33,528 bases of DNA from Draconibacterium orientale (GTDB lineage: Bacteria > Bacteroidota > Bacteroidia > Bacteroidales > JAADGE01). Shown here in pieces: positions 27,707 to 33,528 of the stretch (the stretch's first letter is position 1; every line of letters begins with the position of its first letter). The position numbers were made by a program, and so were the translations under genes. The stretch spans positions 1-33,528 of the forward strand of contig DYMH01000025.1 in NCBI GenBank assembly GCA_020721645.1. Reading direction: 5' to 3'. The notes below the pieces were generated by a model. The model did not search any database and was not told where the DNA came from. It saw only the letters and a list, made by a program, of their open reading frames with translations.

Positions 27707-28597
27707 ATGAATATCAAATTAAAAGGTACCGGCGTGGCACTGATTACGCCTTTCAGAAACGATGACAGTGTCGATTTCGAGGCACTGGGAAGGATAACCG
27801 AACATGTGATTCAAGGAGGTGTCGATTATATTGTGGCAATGGGAACTACCGGCGAATCTGCAACTTTAAGTGCCGAGGAAAGAAGTGCGGTGGTAGGCTA
27901 TATTGTCGAAAAAACGGCGAAACGTGTGCCGATTGTTCTCGGGCTTGGCGGAAATTATACTTCGCAGCTTGTCAGTACATTGAAAAGTACAAATTTTGAC
28001 GGAATCGATGCCATTTTATCGGTTGCTCCTTATTATAACAAACCAAATCAAAAGGGCTTATATATACATTACAAAACTTTAGCTTCTGCATCGCCTTTGC
28101 CCATTATTTTGTATAATGTTCCCGGGCGAACCGGCGTAAATATTGCACCGGAAACAGTGCTTTCGTTGGCAGGAGATTTTGAAAATATCGTTGGTGTAAA
28201 AGAAGCTTCCGGAAATGTAATGCAAATAATGAAAATTATAAAAGACAAACCGAAAAATTTTCTCGTAATTTCGGGCGATGATGGTTTAACAATGCCGCTT
28301 ATTGCAGCCGGTGCCGAAGGCGTGATTTCTGTAACTGCAAACGCTTTCCCGAAAGAAACATCGGAGATGGTGCGTATGGCTTTGAAAGGAAATTTTAATG
28401 CCGCCTCCGAATTGCACTATAAACTGCTCAATTTTACCGAAAGCCTTTTTGAAGATGGAAGTCCGGGCGGAGTAAAGGCTGCTCTGGAAATATTGAAAAT
28501 ATGTTCAAAATTTGTTCGATTACCGCTTGCTTCGATTGACAGAGCAACATATACAAAAATTGAAAATCTTGCCAAAGATATAAAAAAATATGCCTAA
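27707..28597 (+). CDS. dapA: 4-hydroxy-tetrahydrodipicolinate synthase
   Basis: A 296-residue cytoplasmic enzyme that condenses pyruvate with aspartate semialdehyde, the first step toward diaminopimelate and lysine. The fold is a TIM barrel. Visible active-site parts are the Thr pair Thr47-Thr48 in GTTGES, Tyr136 in LYNVPGRTG, the Schiff-base Lys165 in GVKEASGN, and a GDDG loop near residue 190. Length is standard. Diaminopimelate feeds peptidoglycan, in keeping with the amidase and envelope genes nearby. Confidence 0.96.
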   Translation: MNIKLKGTGVALITPFRNDDSVDFEALGRITEHVIQGGVDYIVAMGTTGESATLSAEERSAVVGYIVEKTAKRVPIVLGLGGNYTSQLVSTLKSTNFDGIDAILSVAPYYNKPNQKGLYIHYKTLASASPLPIILYNVPGRTGVNIAPETVLSLAGDFENIVGVKEASGNVMQIMKIIKDKPKNFLVISGDDGLTMPLIAAGAEGVISVTANAFPKETSEMVRMALKGNFNAASELHYKLLNFTESLFEDGSPGGVKAALEILKICSKFVRLPLASIDRATYTKIENLAKDIKKYA

Positions 28598-28727
28598 AAT
28601 GGCTTTTTTATTCCTCTAACAGTCAATGAAGTATCAGAATAACTGAGTAAACAATTTATAATTCAAAACGGAACTTTACTTTCATCAAATTTATGCTTTC
28701 ATTATAACACCAAAAAGCTCTAAACCG

Positions 28728-29309
28728 ATGAAAATAAAACAGTTGTATATAATATTTCTAATCATCGTGTTTACGAGATGTAAGCAAAAGCAGGATTCAA
28801 TTGAATATCAACCGATAGGATATTTTTCGTCGGAATATACTGTCGAAACAGGTGCTCCGCGACAAGGAATTTTAAAACCGGAAGCGAAGGGTATCATCAT
28901 TTTAGATACAATTTATACGAAAGGATTGTATAAACTTGTTGATTTTGAATACATTTGGGTAATTACTCATTTTCATAAAGCCAAAGGTTGGGAAAACAGT
29001 GTAAAACCGCCGGAAAGCGACCATGTATTTGGATTGTTTGCAACTCGTTCCCCGAGGCGACCTAACCCGATTGGTTTATCATTGATAAAAATTGATACGA
29101 TAATAAATAATAAAATATTTGTGTCAGGAATCGACCTTTTTGACGGAACACCAATCTTGGATATCAAACCTTTTTTGCCTACGGTTGATTATGTTGTGAG
29201 CGAAAAAAATATGATGAGCGAGTTATTTTTAGGGCACCACGACAAAGATTTTATTACAGACAGTTTGGTAAAAGAATTTATTTTGGGCGAAAAAAATGGA
29301 AAAAATTAA
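28728..29309 (+). CDS. TrmO-family protein with signal-like N-terminus
   Basis: A 193-residue protein. Residues about 28-165 match the TsaA/TrmO (UPF0066) family, which methylates the t6A base at position 37 of tRNA using SAM: PIGYFSSEY, ILKPEAKGII, FEYIWVITHFHKA and the signature ATRSPRRPNPIGLS (105-118). It lacks the C-terminal extension of the E. coli enzyme. The first 18 residues are unusual: a basic start, a hydrophobic run (LYIIFLIIVF) and Cys18 in a lipobox-like TRC. That would send it to the envelope, which does not suit a tRNA enzyme. An in-frame GTG at 28767 would remove most of this. The -1 Arg argues against lipidation. Confidence 0.75.
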   Translation: MKIKQLYIIFLIIVFTRCKQKQDSIEYQPIGYFSSEYTVETGAPRQGILKPEAKGIIILDTIYTKGLYKLVDFEYIWVITHFHKAKGWENSVKPPESDHVFGLFATRSPRRPNPIGLSLIKIDTIINNKIFVSGIDLFDGTPILDIKPFLPTVDYVVSEKNMMSELFLGHHDKDFITDSLVKEFILGEKNGKN

Positions 29310-29314
29310 GATAT

Positions 29315-29406
29315 ATTCTCTGATTGGTTGATTATTTGATGTGATGATGTGTTGATTATGATGATTGTCAAATGCTTACAAACAATTAAAAGTAAACAAA
29401 TAAACC
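29315..29406 (-). repeat. Degenerate copy of the 105-bp element
   Basis: The first 40 or so bases (from about 29320, beginning TGATTGGTTGATT) match the end of the 105-bp element in the minus orientation with a few mismatches. The rest is only loosely similar and TATACT-type ends are not intact. Read as a decayed copy. Confidence 0.45.
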
Positions 29407-29420
29407 GTTTTTAATATAAT

Positions 29421-29448
29421 TTGAAAAAGAAACAACTGTCTTTTTCAA
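29421..29448. terminator. Weak hairpin between convergent genes
   Basis: TTGAAAAAGA and TCTTTTTCAA form a perfect 10-bp stem with an eight-base loop between the convergent ends of the TrmO-family gene (29309) and the gene at 29455. It is AT-rich and lacks a clean T run, so its ability to terminate is uncertain. Confidence 0.45.
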
Positions 29449-29454
29449 TTATTA

Positions 29455-29859
29455 TTATTCCCACGGAAAACTACGGAACCACTCTTTTGCTTCTTCAATG
29501 GTGCTGTATAGTTTGAGTGGTATTCCGAATTTCTTTGAAGAATTGAGAATGTTATTGATGTAGTACTTTTTAAAAACATTGGTATCAATAATAATTGCAC
29601 CCCGTTTCAAGCCTTGTTTTACACCAACAGGCAAGGCGTCTGCCTGAAACCATTGTCGATATGCAGGCGAAACCACTTTTTGGTCTCTAATATCTGCAAT
29701 ATAATTTACCACTTCGGTTGTGCTTTGAAATTCAAAAGCCGCTAAAAAAGGTTTTTTATACTCTTCAAGAGTCAGTGTTTTATTCTTCCATGTAATGATT
29801 ACCAATTTTAATTCATTTTCAAAGGTAACACCGGCATAGTCGCTTTCAAATAGTATCAT
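29455..29859 (-). CDS. SpoIIAA-like paralog A, 134 residues
   Basis: A small cytoplasmic protein without a signal peptide. Its strand-helix alternation and motifs (KLVIITWKNKTLTLEEY, YIADIRDQ, RGAIIIDTNVFKKYY, KKFGIPLKLYSTIEEAKEWF) resemble SpoIIAA-like (PF11964-type) STAS folds. It is about two-thirds identical to paralog B and shares the RQWFQ, NVFKKY and KKFG segments with paralog C. The regulatory Asp-Ser of true anti-sigma antagonists is not visible, so phosphorylation-driven partner switching is not supported. It is separated from B by 486 bases containing a nested palindrome and one arm of an inverted repeat. Function unknown. Confidence 0.7.
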   Translation of the reverse strand: MILFESDYAGVTFENELKLVIITWKNKTLTLEEYKKPFLAAFEFQSTTEVVNYIADIRDQKVVSPAYRQWFQADALPVGVKQGLKRGAIIIDTNVFKKYYINNILNSSKKFGIPLKLYSTIEEAKEWFRSFPWE

Positions 29860-30080
29860 AGTTTTAATTTAATTAGCTGTATATATGAGTCTGGTATAAA
29901 AAGCTCAAATTTTGGAATCAGACACGCAAAGCGGTTATCTAATTAACTGTTTTATAGCATTTTGATGACAACAAATTTTGCATATATAATCGCTATGCGA
30001 TTTTTTAAACTGAACACATATATTAAAAAATTTATTATGTTTATCCAGAATAATACCTAAAATGATATTTTGAAACATTT

Positions 30081-30163
30081 TTTTTTGAGACGACCGCAAG
30101 TCGTCTCTACACACTATGCAGAAAGTTCTGTACGTAGAGACGTGTTGCACACGTCTCAAAAAA
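30081..30163. repeat. GAGACG nested palindrome (three hairpins)
   Basis: Hairpins GAGACGAC-cgcaa-GTCGTCTC (30087-30107), CAGAA-ag-TTCTG (30119-30130) and GAGACGTG-ttgca-CACGTCTC (30137-30157) are arranged so that the whole also pairs end to end: TTTTTTGAGACG (30081-30092) with CGTCTCAAAAAA (30152-30163), and CGTCTCTAC (30102-30110) with GTAGAGACG (30134-30142). No coding capacity. Confidence 0.85.
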
Positions 30164-30214
30164 TAATTTCTTTTTTCACTGTTTTACAATAAGATACAAA
30201 TTTTACAAACTATA

Positions 30215-30319
30215 TATACTTTGATTGGTTGATTTTTTGATGTGCTGATATGCTGATTGCTTTTAATATCAAATAGATAAACAATTTGTAAAACGCAATT
30301 TATGACCGTGCTTAGTATA
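30215..30319 (-). repeat. 105-bp element, left arm of an inverted pair
   Basis: Exactly 105 bases with TATACT/AGTATA ends. Its reverse complement matches 31264-31368 at 104 of 105 positions without gaps. Together they bracket the two genes at 30346-31174, a 944-base interior. Confidence 0.95.
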
Positions 30320-30345
30320 GGTAATAATCGGGATAGGCATTAAAT

Positions 30346-30750
30346 TTATTCTTTCTTAAAACTGCGAAACCAAACTTTTGCTTCTTCGAGTGTGTAAAAA
30401 AATTTCAGCGGAAGTCCAAATTTTTTACTTGTATTCATGATATTATTCAAATAATATTTTTTAAAAACATTCCCATCGAAAATAACAGCTCCATGTTTTA
30501 AACCTTGGCTGACGGCTGTTGGGAGTGCTTCGGCTTGAAACCATTGACGCAGAACGGGCGATACTATTTTTTGAGCACGAATATCCGAAATATAATTTTC
30601 TACGTGCGTGGTTCTCTGAAACTCAAATGCAGCCATAAATGGGCGGCTGTATTCTTCCAAAGTCAAAGCTCGGTTTTGCCATGTAAGAATTACTAATTCT
30701 AATTCTTTTTCAAAAACAACAATAGCGTAATCACTTTCAAAAATTTTCAT
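30346..30750 (-). CDS. SpoIIAA-like paralog B, 134 residues
   Basis: The closest relative of paralog A, same length and same fold pattern (LVILTWQNRALTLEEY, YISDIRAQKIVSP, RQWFQAEALP, GAVIFDGNVFKKYYLNNI, KKFGLPLKFFYTLEEAKVWF). I start it at the ATG at 30750, which gives the same 134-residue length and N-terminus (MKIFESDYA) as A. A longer frame to 30834 overlaps paralog C and adds unrelated residues. It begins 19 bases after C ends, so C and B are probably one transcript. Both lie inside the 105-bp inverted repeat. Function unknown. Confidence 0.72.
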   Translation of the reverse strand: MKIFESDYAIVVFEKELELVILTWQNRALTLEEYSRPFMAAFEFQRTTHVENYISDIRAQKIVSPVLRQWFQAEALPTAVSQGLKHGAVIFDGNVFKKYYLNNIMNTSKKFGLPLKFFYTLEEAKVWFRSFKKE

Positions 30751-30769
30751 ATTCTTTGTAGATAAAATA

Positions 30770-31174
30770 TTATTTCGATGAATTGAAATATTTTTCGGCT
30801 TCGGCAACAGAGCCGACAAAAATGATGGGTACACCGAATTTTTTCCCTGTATCCATGATGTGGTTCATAAAATATTTCTTGAAAACATTTCCATCGAATA
30901 TTACAGCTCCTTTCTTTAACCCGTTTTTGGCAGCTGTCGGTAACACATATTCTTGAAACCATTTTCGGTGGGTTGGTTGCATAACTCCCTGATCTCGTAA
31001 ATCGGCAATGAAAAATTTGTGCTTGTTAATTTTGTGATAATCAAGTATTGTGTTATAAACCGTTTGATAAAGGTCGAAACTTATCACTATTTTCTTTTTC
31101 CAAACTACCATAAACCAGTCTTTTTCAGGTTCGGCAAAGGCGTGTGCATAATCGGCATTAAAAATGTCTTGCAT
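30770..31174 (-). CDS. SpoIIAA-like paralog C, 134 residues
   Basis: The most diverged of the three neighbours. The N-terminal half differs from A and B (FAEPEKDWFMVVWKKK), while the C-terminal half keeps RKWFQEYVLPTAAKNGLKKG, then GAVIFDGNVFKKYFMNHI and KKFGVPI. FDGNVFKKY is identical in B and C. This uneven similarity suggests either stronger constraint on the C-terminal half or gene conversion with B. It is first in the probable C-B transcript and no consensus promoter was found upstream. Function unknown. Confidence 0.7.
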   Translation of the reverse strand: MQDIFNADYAHAFAEPEKDWFMVVWKKKIVISFDLYQTVYNTILDYHKINKHKFFIADLRDQGVMQPTHRKWFQEYVLPTAAKNGLKKGAVIFDGNVFKKYFMNHIMDTGKKFGVPIIFVGSVAEAEKYFNSSK

Positions 31175-31263
31175 AATATTTTGTTTTAATTAATTCGAAA
31201 AAGCCGCACTTGGGTTTCTTAGGCAGTTTTGAAAAATTTGTGGAGCTGCCCGAGAAATATATT

Positions 31264-31368
31264 TATACTAAGCACAGTCATAAATTGCGTTTTACAAATT
31301 GTTTATCTATTTGATATTAAAAGCAATCAGCATATCAGCACATCAAAAAATCAACCAATCAAAGTATA
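31264..31368 (+). repeat. 105-bp element, right arm of an inverted pair
   Basis: Exactly 105 bases with TATACT/AGTATA ends; 104/105 identical to the reverse complement of 30215-30319, and about 13 mismatches from the copy at 16876-16980. Confidence 0.95.
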
Positions 31369-31498
31369 CATCAAATATATGATTTTAAAAGTAATTTTTA
31401 ACAACATTGTGATAAAAAGAACGGAAATTTTTTGTAAAAACCGAAAGCAAAACTAATAAAAAACCTTTTCCGGCAAATTGCCGGCATCACACCTTTTT

Positions 31499-31529
31499 TT
31501 TTCAAATTACAAAGACAATTTTATCTTTG
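31499..31529 (+). promoter_or_regulatory. Promoter of the C69 peptidase gene
   Basis: TTTT (31499-31502), a 19-base spacer and TATCTTTG (31522-31529) fit the Bacteroidota consensus with one change in the -33 box. The ATG at 31562 lies 32 bases downstream. Confidence 0.6.
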
Positions 31530-31561
31530 TGAAACTTTAACAAATATAAAAATTATATCAG

Positions 31562-33286
31562 ATGAAAAAACTATTTTTCGTATTTATTACGATATTTTTA
31601 CTGCTCAATGGGCAAATTATTTCCACAGCCTGTACCAATTTTTTAATCACAAAAGGAGCCTCAGCCGATGGTTCGGTGATGATAAGCTATAATGCCGATT
31701 CACACACCTTGTTTGGCGAACTCTATTTCTGGCCCGCCATGGACTGGCACGAAGGCGATATGCTTGATATTTACGAATGGGATACGGGCAAATATTTGGG
31801 ACAAATCCCCCAAGTACTTCATACATATTCTGTTGTGGGAAATATGAATGAATTTCAGGTAGCTATCGGTGAAACAACTTATGGCGGTTTGCCTGTTTTG
31901 CATCACCAAAAAGGGGCGATTATGGATTACGGAAGTTTGATTTACATTGCCCTGCAACGCTCGAAAACGGCTCGCGAAGCAATCGGTGTGATGACACAAC
32001 TCGTTGAACGTTTTGGATATGCCAGCGAAGGCGAATCGTTTTCTATTGCCGATAAAAACGAAGTCTGGATTTTTGAGATGATAGGCAAGGGCGAAGGCGA
32101 AAAAGGTGCTGTTTGGGTAGCTCGCCGTATTCCGGACGGATACATCAGCGGACACGCCAACCATGCTCGTATTACAACTTTCCCGCGCAACGACAGCGAT
32201 AATTGTATTTTTGCTTCCGATGTGGTTTCTTTTGCACGTGCAAAAGGTTTATACAAAGGCGAAGACAAAGATTTCAGCTTCTCGGATACATACGCACCCG
32301 TTGATTTTGAAGGGGCACGATTTTGCGAAATTCGTGTTTGGGCAGGATTTAATATGGTAAGTAAAGCCATGAATCCGTATTGGAACTATGTGAAGGGTGA
32401 AATAAATCACGATGCTAAATTTGCCGACGGAACTCCAAACCCCAATAAATACGCAACAAACCGAATGCCGCTTTGGATTAAACCCGACCGAAAGGTTACC
32501 TTGAACGATATGACTGCTTTTCTTGCCGACCACCTCGAAGGGACGGAATTGGATATGAGCAAAGATTTGGGTGCAGGTCCGTACGGAAATCCGTATCGTT
32601 GGAGACCTTTAACATGGAAAGTGGTTCCGGGAGATGATGCCGATTTGAAAAAAATGGCAAAGAAATTTAAAAAAGATACACTCGTTTTTTGCAACGAGCG
32701 TGCCGCAGGAACACAACAAACCGGATTTACATTTGTAACCCAATCGCGAAGCTGGTTGCCCGACCATGTGGGCGGAGTTTTTTGGTTCGGTGTCGATGAC
32801 CCGGCAAGTACGGTTTACACGCCCATTTATTGCGGAGTGTCTCGCGTGCCCCAAACTTTCGAACGAGGTAACGGTGCTATGATGCAGTTTTCCGAAAATT
32901 CGGCTTTTTGGGTGTTCAATCAAGTTACAAATCTGGCTTATACACGTTACAACGTCATTCACCCCGAAATTGATTCATTGAAAACCGTATTAGAAACGAA
33001 ATATCAAAAATATGTAACAGCAATTGATATGGCTGCCGAACAAATGTATAAAATCGATCCCAAAACAGGTCGCGAATTTATTACCGATTTCTCCGTAAAT
33101 ACCGCAAATGCCTTGGTATATCAATGGAAAGATTTTTATCACTATCTGTTTATGAAATACATGGACGGAAACATTAAAACCCCAAATCCGGGACATTTGA
33201 ATCCGCATGTGAAACAACCCGGTTACGGTGCCGATTGGTATCGACGAATTGCAACAGATACCAACGAAAAATTGTTGGTGAAATAG
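31562..33286 (+). CDS. Exported C69-family dipeptidase
   Basis: A 574-residue predicted secreted or periplasmic Ntn-hydrolase of the PepD/C69 family, which cuts dipeptides. The signal peptide (1-23) ends in STA, so cleavage before Cys24 (CTNFLITKGASADGS) would both export the protein and expose the N-terminal Cys nucleophile. This start fits the family, in which CTxxxxxKxASxDGS follows the leader. Later family-like segments include VWIFEMIGKG, GHANHARI, YGNPYRWRPLTW and WLPDHVGGVFWFG. The predicted mature length of about 551 is usual. It has its own promoter (31499-31529) and terminator (33307-33340). Peptide scavenging is inferred. Confidence 0.93.
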   Translation: MKKLFFVFITIFLLLNGQIISTACTNFLITKGASADGSVMISYNADSHTLFGELYFWPAMDWHEGDMLDIYEWDTGKYLGQIPQVLHTYSVVGNMNEFQVAIGETTYGGLPVLHHQKGAIMDYGSLIYIALQRSKTAREAIGVMTQLVERFGYASEGESFSIADKNEVWIFEMIGKGEGEKGAVWVARRIPDGYISGHANHARITTFPRNDSDNCIFASDVVSFARAKGLYKGEDKDFSFSDTYAPVDFEGARFCEIRVWAGFNMVSKAMNPYWNYVKGEINHDAKFADGTPNPNKYATNRMPLWIKPDRKVTLNDMTAFLADHLEGTELDMSKDLGAGPYGNPYRWRPLTWKVVPGDDADLKKMAKKFKKDTLVFCNERAAGTQQTGFTFVTQSRSWLPDHVGGVFWFGVDDPASTVYTPIYCGVSRVPQTFERGNGAMMQFSENSAFWVFNQVTNLAYTRYNVIHPEIDSLKTVLETKYQKYVTAIDMAAEQMYKIDPKTGREFITDFSVNTANALVYQWKDFYHYLFMKYMDGNIKTPNPGHLNPHVKQPGYGADWYRRIATDTNEKLLVK

Positions 33287-33306
33287 AGTTTGTTTTGAAA
33301 AATCAG

Positions 33307-33340
33307 AAAGCCGCTCCAAAGAAATTTGGGCGGCTTTTTT
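33307..33340 (+). terminator. Intrinsic terminator of the C69 peptidase gene
   Basis: AAAGCCGCTCCAAA and TTTGGGCGGCTTT pair with a single bulged base and a short loop, followed by a T run. It lies 20 bases after the peptidase stop codon. The remaining bases to the window end hold no gene I can support. Confidence 0.9.
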
Positions 33341-33528
33341 ATATGAAAATGAATGTTGAACAGAGCCTAAAAATTATATTTTGTTCGTCGCGAAAGCAGT
33401 TGAAAACTTTTTCGGTGTCTTAACTTAAAGACAACATAAGTAATGGTTAATTATTAATGCGAATCAAGGGTTGAAAAAATCGTAAAATATTCTGAATAAA
33501 TCTTTTAGGTTTTATTCAAAATCCCCGA

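Larger units (their letters stand above)
29860..30345. other. Intergenic region filled with palindromes and repeats
   Basis: This 486-base gap between paralogs A and B holds the GAGACG nested palindrome (30081-30163) and one arm of the 105-bp inverted repeat (30215-30319). A short hairpin AATCGC-tat-GCGATT followed by T's (29988-30006) could stop plus-strand transcription, but no plus-strand gene precedes it. A 74-codon minus-strand frame here runs through the palindrome and is not credible. No RNA gene was recognised. Confidence 0.6.
31175..31561. other. Intergenic region with repeat arm, hairpin and promoter
   Basis: This 387-base gap separates divergently transcribed paralog C and the C69 peptidase. 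It holds the right arm of the inverted repeat (31264-31368), a CCGGCAA-a-TTGCCGG palindrome (31470-31484) without an adjoining T run, and the peptidase promoter (31499-31529). Confidence 0.6.

Noticed and set aside
29935-30159. 74-codon minus-strand frame with a CxxC motif
   Set aside because: Its first half lies in the GAGACG palindrome and its start depends on it; no domain or signal supports it.
29455-31174. Partner-switching anti-sigma antagonist system
   Set aside because: The fold resembles STAS, but there is no visible phosphorylatable Asp-Ser motif and no kinase, phosphatase or sigma factor gene nearby.
31229-31456. 75-codon plus-strand frame upstream of the C69 peptidase
   Set aside because: It runs across the 105-bp repeat arm and has no recognisable protein pattern.
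31470-31484. CCGGCAA-a-TTGCCGG palindrome as a terminator
   Set aside because: The T run starts more than ten bases later and no plus-strand gene ends just upstream, so termination is not supported.

Overview
The window is AT-rich bacterial chromosome that fits a member of the Bacteroidota, probably Bacteroidales-like; the genus cannot be read from the sequence. The grounds are Bacteroidota-type promoters (TTTG, about 19 bases, TAnnTTTG), best seen before mazEF, lptD, the acyl-CoA synthetase and the C69 peptidase; no Shine-Dalgarno sequences before start codons; many lipoprotein signals; and gene neighbourhoods common in that phylum: folP next to a CdaA-type cyclase, lptD divergent from an amidase and an MCE gene, and ligA, a small unknown gene and dapA in a row. 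Most of the window is housekeeping and cell-envelope genes. No phage, conjugation, CRISPR, rRNA or tRNA genes were seen. The unusual content lies between genes. LAYOUT. 1-3100: three minus-strand exported or lipoprotein genes (pentapeptide-like lipoprotein, papain-family protease, tiny Gly/Asn/Thr-rich lipoprotein). 3300-4670: HD phosphohydrolase and a MazEF-type toxin-antitoxin pair. 4690-9930: a minus-strand group of exported TPR-CHAT protein, folP and the diadenylate cyclase cdaA; folP and cdaA are separated by 495 bases of stacked repeats. 10270-14170: leucine-rich-repeat protein, argF, a SpoIIAA-like protein and a double-Usp protein. 14400-16710: outer-membrane patatin lipase. 17120-19180: ADP-forming acyl-CoA synthetase. 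19210-24920: envelope block with a YgjV/GNAT-like fusion, lptD, an N-acetylmuramoyl-L-alanine amidase and an MlaD/MCE protein. 25020-29310: ligA, a small conserved gene, dapA and a TrmO-family protein with a signal-like N-terminus. 29450-31170: three paralogous 134-residue SpoIIAA-like proteins. 31560-33290: exported C69 dipeptidase. HOW THE GENES WORK TOGETHER. lptD, the amidase, the MCE protein and the patatin protein all concern outer-membrane and cell-wall upkeep. folP (folate), argF (arginine) and dapA (lysine/diaminopimelate) are biosynthetic. cdaA makes c-di-AMP. MOST UNUSUAL. (1) A 105-bp element with TATACT/AGTATA ends is present as a near-perfect (104/105) inverted pair bracketing two SpoIIAA-like genes, with a third full-length copy 14 kb away. 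(2) About 30 copies of a 7-bp repeat sit just upstream of cdaA, next to a 167-bp nested palindrome. (3) Six small hairpins in two gaps share a GGC-NNN-GCC core while their outer stems differ yet stay largely complementary. (4) A composite heptamer-spacer-octamer repeat is shared by the folP-cdaA and amidase-mlaD gaps.
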